This document shows positions 40,130 through 49,947 of a stretch of DNA of 64,000 nt, one piece after another. Below the pieces are notes generated by a model. It saw only the letters and a list, made by a program, of their open reading frames with translations, did not search any database and was not told the origin of the DNA. Location: NCBI GenBank assembly GCA_017551625.1, contig JAFZLF010000027.1:1-64000 (forward strand). The letters are read 5' to 3'. Numbering within the stretch: position 1 is the first letter of the stretch; every line of letters starts with the position of its first letter. This DNA comes from Clostridiales bacterium. GTDB lineage: Bacteria; Bacillota; Clostridia; Saccharofermentanales; Saccharofermentanaceae. Position numbers and translations under genes: made by a program.

Positions 40130-41224
40130 ATGAGTGAGGAATCGAAGACCACGGGCTTTCGTAGAATTGGCATCGTTGGTCTTGGCTTGATAGGCGGGTC
40201 GCTGGCCAAGGCGATCCATAAGAGAACAGATATAGCGGAGATCGTCGCTTTCGACAAGGACGAAGCTTCTCTGAAAATGGCGATGGATGAAGGGGTGATC
40301 ACGGATTCTTCCTGTGACGATCTCGGCATCCTTTCGGGCTGCGATGTCGTCATCCTCTGCGCCCCGGTCGATGTGATCAAGAACATGCAGGATGACCTGG
40401 CCAAACTCGATATCGGCATGATCACCGATGTCGGTTCCGTCAAGCAGCCTGTAGTCGATGCGATCCGTCTTCCGAATTTCGTCGGCGGCCACCCGATGGC
40501 CGGTTCCGAGCGTTACGGATATGCCTGCAGTAACGGCTCCCTTTTTGAAAATGCACTGTATGTGATCTGTCTTCCGGAGTACTCGGAAGTTACAGCCAAT
40601 ACTCTTCAGAAGTTCGAGGATCTGATCCGTGCGATCGGCGCGATCCCGATGCGTATGACCGCGGAAGAACACGACAGACGTGTCGCAGCCGTTTCGCATC
40701 TTCCGCACATCGTGGCGAGCAGCCTGTCGCTTCTTCTGGCGAATCATGATGACGGCGCGCTCTCGCGCATGGCGGCCGGCGGTTTCCGCGACATCACGAG
40801 GATCGCTTCGTCGAACCCCAAGCTCTGGGCAGGCATCACGGAGAATTCGAAGGAAGCACTCCTTCCGATCCTCGATGATTACATCGACACCCTGACTCTC
40901 TGGAAGGAGGCACTGGAGAAGGGCGATCCTGAAGAACTCGAGAAGCTCTTCGCACAGGGAGCACTCTACAGGGATCACCTGGACATCAATCTCCGCGGTG
41001 CGCTGGAGGCCTCCGCGACACTGAATGTCCACGTGGAAGATAAGCCGGGTGAACTCGCGCGTATCGCGACGATCCTCGGTAACGGCAATATCAATATCCG
41101 TAATATCAACATCCGCAACTTCCGAACCTACGAAGGCGGTCAGGTCTCACTCCTTCTCGGTACGACGAAGGAAGCGGTCGAGGCCTACGCGCTTCTGAAG
41201 GAGGCCGGTTATGTCTGCGATTAA
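40130..41224 (+). CDS. tyrA: Prephenate dehydrogenase with C-terminal ACT domain
   Basis: Converts prephenate to 4-hydroxyphenylpyruvate with NAD+, toward tyrosine. The Rossmann site GIVGLGLIGGSLA opens the protein; ITDVGSVKQ, GGHPMAGSE with the catalytic His, and HDRRVAAVSHLPHIVA follow. From about residue 295 an ACT domain (LNVHVEDKPGELARIATILGNGNINIRNINI) would bind tyrosine for feedback inhibition. First gene of the aromatic operon; aroE-aroK follows 18 bases later. Start ATG is preceded by AAAGGTAGG. Confidence 0.96.
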   Translation: MSEESKTTGFRRIGIVGLGLIGGSLAKAIHKRTDIAEIVAFDKDEASLKMAMDEGVITDSSCDDLGILSGCDVVILCAPVDVIKNMQDDLAKLDIGMITDVGSVKQPVVDAIRLPNFVGGHPMAGSERYGYACSNGSLFENALYVICLPEYSEVTANTLQKFEDLIRAIGAIPMRMTAEEHDRRVAAVSHLPHIVASSLSLLLANHDDGALSRMAAGGFRDITRIASSNPKLWAGITENSKEALLPILDDYIDTLTLWKEALEKGDPEELEKLFAQGALYRDHLDINLRGALEASATLNVHVEDKPGELARIATILGNGNINIRNINIRNFRTYEGGQVSLLLGTTKEAVEAYALLKEAGYVCD

Positions 41225-41242
41225 TGTTTCGGGAGTCTGCCT

Positions 41243-42646
41243 ATGAGCGTAGTAAAAGCAGGACTGATCGGCTCGCCCCTGGGCCACTCGATGTCACCCT
41301 ATATCCATGAGCGCATCATGGAGGCGTCCGGCATCTCCGGCCGCTACGAGCTCTACGAGATCTCTCCGGAGGAACTTCCGAAGTACGCGCCGATCCTGAT
41401 GCGCGAACTGACGGGCTTTAATGTCACGATTCCCCATAAGGTCAGCATCCTTCCGCTTCTGGACGACATCGCTCCGATGGTCAGAGAATACGGCGCAGCG
41501 AATACCGTCTGCGGGAAGATCGGCTACAATACCGACGTGGACGGGTTTACTTCCTGCGATATTCCCATGAAGAACAGGAAGGTCCTCCTGCTCGGTGCCG
41601 GCGGAGTGGCCCGCATGATGGCCATCGAAGCCCTAAAGGCCGGAGCGGATCTTTCGATCTGGGCCCGTTCCGCGGAAAAAGCACTTGCCCTCGTAAATGA
41701 GTGCAAAGAAAAGGGGTATGAGAAGGTCGCCGTCGCAGAACTAAGTGAGGGTAGCGCGATAATGACTGAATCGGCCCCCTCGGGTGATCCTGATGCTTCG
41801 ACCGGAACGATCTCTCCGAAGGAGGGTTCTATCGACACGGTATTAAACGGAACCCCATGCGGCATGTGGCCGAATGTCCACGATGTCGCGCCCCATCTTT
41901 CCGCGCTTAAGAAGGACGGCACGTTCTTCGACACGATCTATAACCCGTGCCCGACGAAGTCCTGCATGCAGGTCCGTGCAAACGGCGGCGCGGCGGTGTC
42001 GGGTCTGAAGATGCTACTTAACCAGGCCATCGCGGCTGAGAAGATCTGGGCGCCGGACGCGCATTTCGATGACGAGAGACTCGCGGCGATCCTTCCGGAT
42101 GTGAGAAAGAAACTCTGGGAGAAGAACCCGGTCAAGATCGTGTTCACGGGCTTCATGGGCGCGGGCAAGACTGACATCGGGAGAAGACTGGCCGAGGACA
42201 TGAAGATCCCCTTCATCGATCTCGACGACCGGATCGAAAGAATCGCGGGTTGTCCGATATCCGAGATCTTCCGAAAAGACGGCGAAGAGACTTTCAGAAG
42301 GATGGAACATGACGTGCTGAAGGTCGTTCTTGAAGCGGCAGGCTCCGAGGTGATCTCGCTCGGCGGCGGGGTACTGACCCGCGAAGAGAACCGGCAACTT
42401 CTCAAGGACAGCAAGGCCATGGTCATCTATCTTCAGGCCGATGCCGACACGATCTGGGAGCGTGTCAAGGATGATGACAAGCGCCCGCTCCTGCAGGCTG
42501 CGGATAAAGAGACCGCGTATAAGAATATGTGCGTGAGATTGGAGAGCCGTGAGGCCTCATATGTTGCCGGATCGGATGTGTCCGTATCTGCCGTCGGCTC
42601 GAAAGATCTGGTATTTGACAGGGTGAAGAAACTCCTCCTGCCGTGA
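41243..42646 (+). CDS. aroE-aroK: Bifunctional shikimate dehydrogenase / shikimate kinase fusion
   Basis: 467 residues. The N-terminal domain (to about 285) is AroE: GSPLGHSMSP, FNVTIPHK with the catalytic Lys, NTVCG, NTDVDGF with the catalytic Asp, and VLLLGAGGVARMM for NADPH. The C-terminal domain (about 295-467) is AroK: GFMGAGKTDIG, PFIDLDDRIER, FRRMEHDVL, ISLGGGVLTREENR and DDKRPLLQ lid. The fusion couples consecutive steps dehydroshikimate to shikimate to shikimate 3-phosphate. A 30-residue Ser/Glu-rich insert (residues ~175-195) lies in the AroE domain. aroB is 101 bases downstream. Confidence 0.95.
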   Translation: MSVVKAGLIGSPLGHSMSPYIHERIMEASGISGRYELYEISPEELPKYAPILMRELTGFNVTIPHKVSILPLLDDIAPMVREYGAANTVCGKIGYNTDVDGFTSCDIPMKNRKVLLLGAGGVARMMAIEALKAGADLSIWARSAEKALALVNECKEKGYEKVAVAELSEGSAIMTESAPSGDPDASTGTISPKEGSIDTVLNGTPCGMWPNVHDVAPHLSALKKDGTFFDTIYNPCPTKSCMQVRANGGAAVSGLKMLLNQAIAAEKIWAPDAHFDDERLAAILPDVRKKLWEKNPVKIVFTGFMGAGKTDIGRRLAEDMKIPFIDLDDRIERIAGCPISEIFRKDGEETFRRMEHDVLKVVLEAAGSEVISLGGGVLTREENRQLLKDSKAMVIYLQADADTIWERVKDDDKRPLLQAADKETAYKNMCVRLESREASYVAGSDVSVSAVGSKDLVFDRVKKLLLP

Positions 42647-42747
42647 TAAAATAAAAAGAAGGGTCGTGCATGTCACGGCCGGCGCCGCGGGGAGAAGTCC
42701 TTCCCCCACTGCGCGAAGAAATAACGAGATAAAGAGAGGTACGAATT

Positions 42748-43788
42748 ATGCCGGAAATCATGGCCAATACCAATCATGGAAAATACCCGATCCTGATCCG
42801 CACAGGTGCGCTTGCCCAGCTCGGCGAAGTCGCAGGAAAGACGGTCAGAAGCAGAAAGGCTTTTATCGTCACGGACGATATCGTGGAAGGCCTGTATTTT
42901 GAAGCTGCAAAGAAATCACTGGTGGCATCTGGTTTTGAGGTCGCTTCCTTTACGATCCCGAACGGCGAATCCAGCAAGTGCGAGACGAAACTCTTCGAGA
43001 TCTATAATGCGATGCACGATTTCGGCATGGCGAGAACGGACCTTCTGATCGCTCTCGGCGGCGGTGTGGTCGGAGATCTCGCAGGCTTTGCGGCGGCGAC
43101 CTATATGCGCGGATGTAATCTCATCCAGGTGCCGACGACGCTCCTGGCGCAGGTCGACTCTTCTATCGGCGGAAAGACCGGGATCGACATGCCGTTCGGC
43201 AAAAATCTGGTCGGTGCATTTTACCAGCCGAAGGCCGTCGTCATCGATCCGGGCCTTCTGAAGTCTCTGTCGAGAACGAGAATGGCGGAAGGTATGGCGG
43301 AGGTCATCAAGTACGGATGCATCCGCGATGCGATGCTCTTCGAGGCGATCGAGAAGGGACAGGCGGACATGGAGTGGATGATCCAGCGCTGCGTGAAGAT
43401 CAAGACCACGGTCGTGCAGAACGACGAATACGATACCGGCGAGAGAATGCTTCTTAACTTCGGCCACACATGGGGCCACGCGATCGAGAAGGTCTCCGGC
43501 TATAACCGGTATACCCATGGCGAAGCGGTCGCGATCGGCATGATCAAGGCGGTCGAGCTCGGTGTGAAACTCGGTGAGACTCCGGAAGGTGTTAAGGAAC
43601 GTATCCTCGCTGTCCTCGAGAAGTGGCACCTGCCGACATCGACGGATCTTCCGGTCGAGGATCTGTACCAGACGATGCTCTCGGATAAGAAGAAGCTCAA
43701 CGGCAAGATCTACTACGTCATGATCAATGACATCGGCGAGAGTAAGACCCGTCCGCTGTCCGAAGAGGAACTCCATTCTCTTCTGTAA
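42748..43788 (+). CDS. aroB: 3-dehydroquinate synthase
   Basis: Converts DAHP to 3-dehydroquinate using NAD+ and a divalent metal. Core motifs are GGGVVGDLAGFAAATYMRG, VPTTLLAQVDSSIGGKTGID, KNLVGAFYQP, the metal His in NFGHTWGHAIEK, and HGEAVAIGM. Length 346 is typical. The upstream 101-base gap contains a GGGGAGAAG/CTTCCCC hairpin (about 42689-42706) that may be a processing or attenuation element. Ribosome binding site is AGAGAGG. Confidence 0.97.
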   Translation: MPEIMANTNHGKYPILIRTGALAQLGEVAGKTVRSRKAFIVTDDIVEGLYFEAAKKSLVASGFEVASFTIPNGESSKCETKLFEIYNAMHDFGMARTDLLIALGGGVVGDLAGFAAATYMRGCNLIQVPTTLLAQVDSSIGGKTGIDMPFGKNLVGAFYQPKAVVIDPGLLKSLSRTRMAEGMAEVIKYGCIRDAMLFEAIEKGQADMEWMIQRCVKIKTTVVQNDEYDTGERMLLNFGHTWGHAIEKVSGYNRYTHGEAVAIGMIKAVELGVKLGETPEGVKERILAVLEKWHLPTSTDLPVEDLYQTMLSDKKKLNGKIYYVMINDIGESKTRPLSEEELHSLL

Positions 43789-43883
43789 GTGGAATTTCAG
43801 GAGTGCCTTGCCGAAAGAAAAGAAAGGAACACAAAGGCGCGGCCGGAAAGAGTGAGCCGTGATTTTGTGAAAAAGGAGATACT

Positions 43884-45371
43884 TTGCAAGAAGAACGGAT
43901 ACAGGAAAAACTCCCGGAGATCTATGCTTCCGGAAAACTGGGCATCGCTCCCGGGAAACTCAAGGGCGATGTTCTGGTGCCTCAGTCCAAAAGCGCGGCG
44001 CACAGAGCCCTCATCATGGCCTTTTTAAGTGGCAACATCGATCTGGCGAAGATCGATGTGACACACGTCTCCGACGACATCAAGGCCACGAAGCGCGCTC
44101 TGATCAAAATGGGGGAAGCACTCGCCGCAGAAGGAAAAGGACTATCTGCTTCACATGTGGCATCCGCGGACGATCAAGAGGAGAGAGAACTGCACCGTGA
44201 AGGATCCCATCCTTACCGTGAAGGACCCCATCCTTCTGAGCCGATCGAGATCGACTGCAAGGAGTCGGGATCGACACTTCGTTTCCTGATCCCGCTAGCG
44301 GCGGTGCTCGGTATCCCGACGAAGTTTATCGGCTCCGGCCGGCTCCCGCAGCGCCCGATTAAGGAATACGAAGGCGTATTCGCCGGTTCCGGCGCGAAGA
44401 TGCAGTATCTCGATCAGACAGGGCTTTCGCTGCCGCTTCTCATCACAGGAAAGATGCGATCCGGCGAGTATTCGCTCCCCGGGAACGTCAGTTCCCAGTA
44501 TATCTCCGGACTTCTTATGGCCCTCTCTGCCGCAGACGGGGCATCCCGCCTGACGCTCACGACCGATCTCGAGTCCCGGCCGTACGTCGACATGACGTGT
44601 GAGGTCATGCGTGCTTTTGGCGTGGAAGTGAAAGAGCAAAAGAACGATAGAGAAGGCGAAGAAGCAATCAGCGGCTATTCCCTCAGCGGCGAGAATAGGC
44701 CGGACCGGGAAGAAGCATATGAGGTGGAGGCCGACTATTCGCAGGCGGCGTTCTGGCTCGTCGCAGACTACATCGGTTCCGAGGTCAATTTAAAGAATCT
44801 TCCGAAGTCGACTGCGCAGGGTGACTGTGCGATCGTAGATCTGCTTTCGGGACTTCGTGAAACGGGAAAGAAGAACGACGAAGCAGGAAAGACGGCAGCT
44901 TCTCCTGACCGTGAGATCTTCGAGATGGACGCCAGAGATGTGCCGGACCTCGTTCCGGTATTTGCCATCGCGGCGGCAGCGACGAACTGCATCACGAAGA
45001 TCGTGCATGCCGAGCGTCTCCGCATCAAGGAATCGGACCGCATCGCGTCTACATCCGCGATGCTGACGGTACTCGGGATCGAGAACACGATCACGGAAGA
45101 CGGAATCGAGATCGTTGGGCGAAGCTACATAGGTGCGGCTCAGGAAAAAGAAACAGATATCACAACAGAAGCCGGGGACAAGTGCTTCGCGGGCGGTACG
45201 GTGGACAGCTGTAAGGATCACCGCCTCGTTATGGCGGCGGCCATCGCGGCAACGAGAGCCGAAGACACAGTATGGATCAAGGATCCGGTCGCAGTAGAGA
45301 AATCGTACCCGGCATTCTTCGAGGATTATATCAATTTGGGAGGAAAGATCGATGGGATCAACGTGGGGTAA
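43884..45371 (+). CDS. aroA: EPSP synthase (3-phosphoshikimate 1-carboxyvinyltransferase)
   Basis: Joins PEP with shikimate 3-phosphate. Family blocks: VPQSKSAAHRALIMAFLS, ESGSTLRFLIPLAAVLG, GSGRLPQRPIKEY, SSQYISGLLMAL, DYSQAAFWLVA, and AERLRIKESDRIAST. The protein (495 aa) is longer than the usual ~430 because of polar inserts at about 90-120, 245-280, 330-345 and 410-425. The first contains a 21-base tandem duplication (44194-44235). The start is TTG at 43884 with AAGGAG five bases upstream; no suitable ATG lies near. The 3' end overlaps aroC by 20 bases. Confidence 0.95.
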   Translation: MQEERIQEKLPEIYASGKLGIAPGKLKGDVLVPQSKSAAHRALIMAFLSGNIDLAKIDVTHVSDDIKATKRALIKMGEALAAEGKGLSASHVASADDQEERELHREGSHPYREGPHPSEPIEIDCKESGSTLRFLIPLAAVLGIPTKFIGSGRLPQRPIKEYEGVFAGSGAKMQYLDQTGLSLPLLITGKMRSGEYSLPGNVSSQYISGLLMALSAADGASRLTLTTDLESRPYVDMTCEVMRAFGVEVKEQKNDREGEEAISGYSLSGENRPDREEAYEVEADYSQAAFWLVADYIGSEVNLKNLPKSTAQGDCAIVDLLSGLRETGKKNDEAGKTAASPDREIFEMDARDVPDLVPVFAIAAAATNCITKIVHAERLRIKESDRIASTSAMLTVLGIENTITEDGIEIVGRSYIGAAQEKETDITTEAGDKCFAGGTVDSCKDHRLVMAAAIAATRAEDTVWIKDPVAVEKSYPAFFEDYINLGGKIDGINVG

Positions 45372-46431
45372 CCGCATCAGGATAAGTGTTTTTGGAGAGT
45401 CGCACGGACCGGCGATCGGCGTCGTCATCGACGGGCTTCCTTCCGGCGTAGTGATCGATGAATCGAAAATCGTCAAAGAGATGCAGAGAAGGGCTCCGGG
45501 CGGATCTCAGGCCGGTTCCACACCGCGTAAAGAGGCGGATCTTCCGACCATCCTCTCCGGTATCTATAACGGTAAGACAACAGGCACGCCACTGGCGATG
45601 GAGATCCTGAATACGAATACGCATAGCTCGGACTACGACGGTTTTACCGTGACTCCGCGTCCGGGACACGCCGACTATACGGCGAGACTTCGCTATAAGA
45701 TGAGTAACGATCCCCGAGGCGGCGGACACTTCTCCGGAAGACTCACCGCACCGGTCCTCTTTGCCGGCGCTGTCGCGAAACAGATCCTCAGTGCCAAGTG
45801 TGGTACGCAGGTTTACGGACATATCATCCGCATCGGCCGGATCGCCGCGCCGAGCTGGGAAGAAGACGAGTCACCGGTCATCCCGGCAGAGGGCGCCTTT
45901 GCTCAGGAGAATACGGCAGTTGCGTCCCGCATGAGCGAAGAAATCGAGGCGGCGAGGTTGGAGAACGACTCGGTCGGTGGTATAGTAGAGGTCATGGCGA
46001 CGGGGTTCCCGGGCGGCATCGGATCACCCATGTGGGATACGGTCGAGAGCAGTTTCGCTCAGCTGATGTTCGGTGTGCCTGCGGTCAAGGGCGTATCCTT
46101 CGGAAGTGGTTTTGAAGTGGCGAGCCGGAGAGGGTCGCAGAACAACGACCACCTGATGTTTAGGGACGGCAAGCTCCGCATGACCACGAACCACGGCGGT
46201 GGTTTCGAGGGGGGCATCAGTAACGGCATGCCGGTCCTCGCGCAGGTAGCCTTTAAGCCGACACCGTCTATCGGGCTCGAGCAGGATACGGTCGATCTCG
46301 ACGCCAAGGATAACGTGAAGATTCAGATCAAGGGACGCCACGATGCTTGCATCGTCCCGAGAGCCCTCCCTGTCGCGGAAGGCTGCCTCGCGCTGGCGCT
46401 TCTGGATGCATATATGGGAAAGGTAGATTAA
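45352..46431 (+). CDS. aroC: Chorismate synthase
   Basis: Converts EPSP to chorismate with reduced flavin. Signatures: FGESHGPAIGVVIDGLPSG, RRAPGGSQ, RPGHADYTARLRY, RGGGHFSGRLTAP, GFPGGIGSPMWDTVES, NDHLMF, TTNHGGGFEGGISNGMP and GRHDACIVPRALPVAE. Length is typical. Its start is inside the end of aroA (20-base overlap) with GGGAGG eight bases upstream within aroA, so the two are translationally coupled. Confidence 0.97.
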   Translation: MGSTWGNRIRISVFGESHGPAIGVVIDGLPSGVVIDESKIVKEMQRRAPGGSQAGSTPRKEADLPTILSGIYNGKTTGTPLAMEILNTNTHSSDYDGFTVTPRPGHADYTARLRYKMSNDPRGGGHFSGRLTAPVLFAGAVAKQILSAKCGTQVYGHIIRIGRIAAPSWEEDESPVIPAEGAFAQENTAVASRMSEEIEAARLENDSVGGIVEVMATGFPGGIGSPMWDTVESSFAQLMFGVPAVKGVSFGSGFEVASRRGSQNNDHLMFRDGKLRMTTNHGGGFEGGISNGMPVLAQVAFKPTPSIGLEQDTVDLDAKDNVKIQIKGRHDACIVPRALPVAEGCLALALLDAYMGKVD

Positions 46432-46432
46432 C

Positions 46433-47194
46433 ATGAAGACGATCCTCATCATGAACGGCCCGAATCTGTCGATGCTCGGGAAACGTGATCCGAAACACTA
46501 CGGGTCCGGTACTCTTTCGGACCTCGAGAATGCCTGTATCAACAAGGGCATCGAGCTGGGCGTGAAGGTTCAGTGTTTCCAGTCGGAATCCGAGTCCGCG
46601 ATCATCAGGAAGCTCCATACCTCCATGGGCGTGATCGACGGTATCGTTCTGAATGCCGGTGCCTACACCCACTACAGCATCGCGATACGTGACGCCATCG
46701 AGCTCATCCGGATCCCGGTCATCGAGGTGCATCTTTCCGACATCCATAACCGCGAGGATTTCCGGAATACTTCCGTCATCGAGGCCGTCTGCGTCGAGCA
46801 GGTCTGCGGTATGGGCGTGAAGGGCTATCTGGTCGCGATGGAAAAACTTGTCGGGAAATATATGACTGATGATTCCTCGGTAAATGCGCTTTCCGACGCG
46901 GCTGTTCCGGATACTTCGACTCCGGAGGCGCTTCTGGGGGAGGAGAGAAAAGCCCTAAACGAGATCGATAAAGAGATCTTTGTGCTATTTGAGCGGAGAA
47001 TGAAGCATATCGACCGGATCGCAAAGATCAAGGCGGAAGCGGGGATGCCGACACAGGTCCCGTCCCGTGAAGCCGAGATCCTCGAGCGGGTCGGAAACTC
47101 GGTAGAAGAACAGTATAGTAGTGCGGCCCAAGCTCTGATGCAGGAGCTTCTGCGTCTGTCGCGAGAGCGTCAGAACGAGATCAACAAAGGATAG
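46433..47194 (+). CDS. aroQ: Type II 3-dehydroquinase / chorismate mutase fusion
   Basis: 253 residues. Residues 1-145 are a type II dehydroquinase: [18 protein letters not shown] with the conserved Arg and Tyr, [30 protein letters not shown], and [14 protein letters not shown]. After a ~25-residue linker, residues ~170-253 form an AroQ-class chorismate mutase helical bundle: [34 protein letters not shown], then [13 protein letters not shown]. It therefore joins an early and a late step of the pathway. The dehydroquinase and the mutase share the symbol aroQ historically. Start one base after aroC stop; the next gene begins eight bases after this one. Confidence 0.94.
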   Translation: MKTILIMNGPNLSMLGKRDPKHYGSGTLSDLENACINKGIELGVKVQCFQSESESAIIRKLHTSMGVIDGIVLNAGAYTHYSIAIRDAIELIRIPVIEVHLSDIHNREDFRNTSVIEAVCVEQVCGMGVKGYLVAMEKLVGKYMTDDSSVNALSDAAVPDTSTPEALLGEERKALNEIDKEIFVLFERRMKHIDRIAKIKAEAGMPTQVPSREAEILERVGNSVEEQYSSAAQALMQELLRLSRERQNEINKG

Positions 47195-47202
47195 GAAGAT
47201 CG

Positions 47203-49947
47203 ATGGAAAAGACAAGATTCGGAAGATTGACCAGCATTCTGTTAGTGCTTGTGTTCATTCTGGCGCCGCTTCGCGTGATGCGGGCCGATCAGGAAGTGTC
47301 GGTACGACTTGAAAAACGCGGAGATTCCTACGATATTTATGTGAAGAATTCGAGTGACCGCGAACTTACCGGCTGGACGGTCACGATCACGATTCCGGAG
47401 GGAGCAACGTATTCGGGTTGCTGGAACTGTAAGGAAACCATAAACGGGAATACGGTGAAACTGTCGAACGAGTATGACTGGCAGATTCCCGCTCCAGGCT
47501 CAGGAGAGCAAAATGTTGCCGGTTTCAACATGTATGGAGATTTCGATTCCAGTGCGATTTCTGTCATTATTTCTCCGAAATTTGCCAGTGCCCCGACCCA
47601 GACTCCTACACCGGATCCGAAGAAGGATACACCGACTCCGGAGCCGAAAAAAGATACACCCACTCCGGAACCGAAAAAGGATACTCCGACTCCGGTCCCG
47701 ACAGAGACTCCGACAGCAGTCCCGACAGCAGAACCGACGGAAGCGCCTACGGAAGCACCGACTGCTGAGCCGACGGCCGTTCCGGGTACGATCGAGACTA
47801 CGGTCACACCGGCAGAGTCTTCTGAATCTTCGGAGAGCACAGAGGCCTCAGAGACGACAGAGGAACCGGGTGCCGGTACGACAGACCCGGTTTCCGGCGA
47901 TGACTGGCTCACGACAGATGGCAATAAGATCGTCGACAGTAACGGTACGCAGGTATGGCTGACCGGTGTGAACTGGTTCGGATATAACACCGGCACGAAT
48001 ATCTTCGACGGATGCTGGAGCTGCAATATGGATCAGGCGCTGAAAGCCATCGCCGATCACGGGTTTAATCTCCTTCGTATCCCGATGTCCGCCGAGCTTG
48101 CGCTCTCATGGAAGAACGGGATCTATCCGGATGCCAACTTCAATCAGGCTACCAACTCCGAGCTTGTCGGCATGAACAGTCTGGAGATCTTCGACTATGC
48201 CCTCTCCCTGTGCCAGAAGTACGGCATCAAGGTCATGCTCGATATCCACAGCGCCAATACCGATGCGTCGGGTCATATGACCAATCTCTGGTATACCGAT
48301 AAGATCTCGATCGAAGATTACTACGATGCCCTTTCCTATCTGGCAGACCGCTACAAGAACAACGATACGGTCATTGCTTATGACCTCAAGAACGAGCCGC
48401 ACGGCAAGCCGAACGAGGAAAAAGCGATCTGGAATGATTCGGTTTCTGACAATAACTGGAAGTATGTGGCGGAGGAGGCCGGCCGTCGGGTCCTGGATGC
48501 GAATCCCCATGCACTCATCGTGATCGAGGGCATCGAGATCTATCCGAAGGATCTGGCTTCTAATGGCGATTTTTCCAGTACGAACGACGATGATTACTAC
48601 TTCAACTGGTGGGGCGGCAACCTCCGTGGCGTGAAGGATTACCCCATCGACCTCGGTTCTGAAGAGAGAAATAAGCAGATCGTGTATTCTCCGCATGACT
48701 ACGGTCCGGCTGTCTATGCCCAGAAGTGGTTCGAAGGCGACTACACGTACGAGTCTCTGAAGGCCGACTGCTGGAACGAGAACTGGCTGTATATCTATAA
48801 TGAAAATACTGCGCCGATCCTGATCGGTGAGTGGGGCGGCTTTATGACGGAGCCGAACCTGACATGGATGACGTATCTGCGCCAGCTGATCGGTGAATAC
48901 CACCTGAACTACACTTTCTGGTGCTTCAACGCCAATTCCGGCGACACGGGAGGACTCGTTCTCGATGATTTCACGACCTGGGACGAGGAGAAGTATACAT
49001 TCGTCAAGGAAGTCCTCTGGCAGGACGACGATAAGTTTGTCGGACTCGATCACGCGGTTCCGCTCGGCAGTAATGGTATCTCCCTTTCCGAGTATTCCGG
49101 TGAGATCGTATCTGTTGTCCCGGAAGTGCCCGAGACGACCGCGCCTGCTCCCACCGAGAACACGGCGGCGCCCTCTGAAGAGGCTGTGCCTTCTGAGACC
49201 GATGCCGCAGTCGTGACACAGGCGCCCGCCACCACGGTCGCAGCCAAGGAGAGCGTTTCTGTAGGGAAAATCATCCTGTATGTGGTTCTTCTTCTCCTCC
49301 TGCTCTTCCTCTGCATCTGCGCCTACCTCTACGCCAAGCATCCGAAGACATGGAACCGCCTCATCGACCGGTTCTATCTCCCGGAGAAACTCAAGCATGA
49401 CATCCCGTGGGAACTCGAACCAAACGCTGAGCCGACAGGTCGCTTCGCATGGCAAGAAGAGACTCCGAAAAACAATGAATTTGCCGGCAAGTTCCGTCCG
49501 GTCAGTAAGGAAGCAGTTCCTTCAGAAGAAGCAGCAAAAACGGCTTCAAAACAAGTTTCAAAACCTGCCTCAAAACCTGCCTCAAAACCTACTTCAAACC
49601 CTGCTTCGAGTCAGGCCGCTGCAGCGGGGATACTTGCTGCTTCTTCGACAGAATCCCGAAAGGAGGAACCTGCTGAGGTAGAAGAAACGCCGGATGCGAA
49701 GAATGAGAAAGTGATTGACGATCCGAGTATCCCGGCAATCGTTCGTGACTTCATGCAGGCAGAAACACCGGCAGAAGAGGAAGCGCCGAAGATCGTCCCG
49801 ACATGGGCGTCAGGATCGGATATCCCGAGCGATCGTCCGATCTGGGCGAAGCCTGCAAAAGTCGAAGAGATCCCGGACGAAGATCTTCCGGGAACGGATG
49901 GATCGGACCTTCCGGATCGGCAAGAGGACACTGACGGGGAAGAATGA
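47203..49947 (+). CDS. Membrane-anchored GH5 cellulase with CBM2-like module and long cytosolic tail
   Basis: 914 residues. Signal peptide (1-29), CBM2-like module (about 30-125; [15 protein letters not shown]), a Thr/Pro linker with TPTPEPKKD repeats (126-220), GH5 catalytic domain (about 233-615) with acid/base Glu398 in LKNEPHG and nucleophile Glu543 in IGEWGG, a second Thr/Ala/Pro linker (635-680), one membrane helix (688-708), and a ~205-residue tail with SKPASKP repeats and [15 protein letters not shown] next to the membrane. The start is eight bases after the aroQ fusion (GGATAGGAAG upstream), so the cellulase is part of the aromatic operon. It cuts beta-1,4-glucans at the cell surface. 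Confidence 0.92.
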   Translation: MEKTRFGRLTSILLVLVFILAPLRVMRADQEVSVRLEKRGDSYDIYVKNSSDRELTGWTVTITIPEGATYSGCWNCKETINGNTVKLSNEYDWQIPAPGSGEQNVAGFNMYGDFDSSAISVIISPKFASAPTQTPTPDPKKDTPTPEPKKDTPTPEPKKDTPTPVPTETPTAVPTAEPTEAPTEAPTAEPTAVPGTIETTVTPAESSESSESTEASETTEEPGAGTTDPVSGDDWLTTDGNKIVDSNGTQVWLTGVNWFGYNTGTNIFDGCWSCNMDQALKAIADHGFNLLRIPMSAELALSWKNGIYPDANFNQATNSELVGMNSLEIFDYALSLCQKYGIKVMLDIHSANTDASGHMTNLWYTDKISIEDYYDALSYLADRYKNNDTVIAYDLKNEPHGKPNEEKAIWNDSVSDNNWKYVAEEAGRRVLDANPHALIVIEGIEIYPKDLASNGDFSSTNDDDYYFNWWGGNLRGVKDYPIDLGSEERNKQIVYSPHDYGPAVYAQKWFEGDYTYESLKADCWNENWLYIYNENTAPILIGEWGGFMTEPNLTWMTYLRQLIGEYHLNYTFWCFNANSGDTGGLVLDDFTTWDEEKYTFVKEVLWQDDDKFVGLDHAVPLGSNGISLSEYSGEIVSVVPEVPETTAPAPTENTAAPSEEAVPSETDAAVVTQAPATTVAAKESVSVGKIILYVVLLLLLLFLCICAYLYAKHPKTWNRLIDRFYLPEKLKHDIPWELEPNAEPTGRFAWQEETPKNNEFAGKFRPVSKEAVPSEEAAKTASKQVSKPASKPASKPTSNPASSQAAAAGILAASSTESRKEEPAEVEETPDAKNEKVIDDPSIPAIVRDFMQAETPAEEEAPKIVPTWASGSDIPSDRPIWAKPAKVEEIPDEDLPGTDGSDLPDRQEDTDGEE

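Noticed and set aside
47590..47780. Repeated [12 protein letters not shown] considered as a CRISPR-like or satellite repeat.
   Set aside because: It is an in-frame Thr/Pro linker in the cellulase, with no spacers.
48106..49455. 449-codon minus-strand ORF opposite the cellulase.
   Set aside because: Antisense shadow; no start signal or motif.
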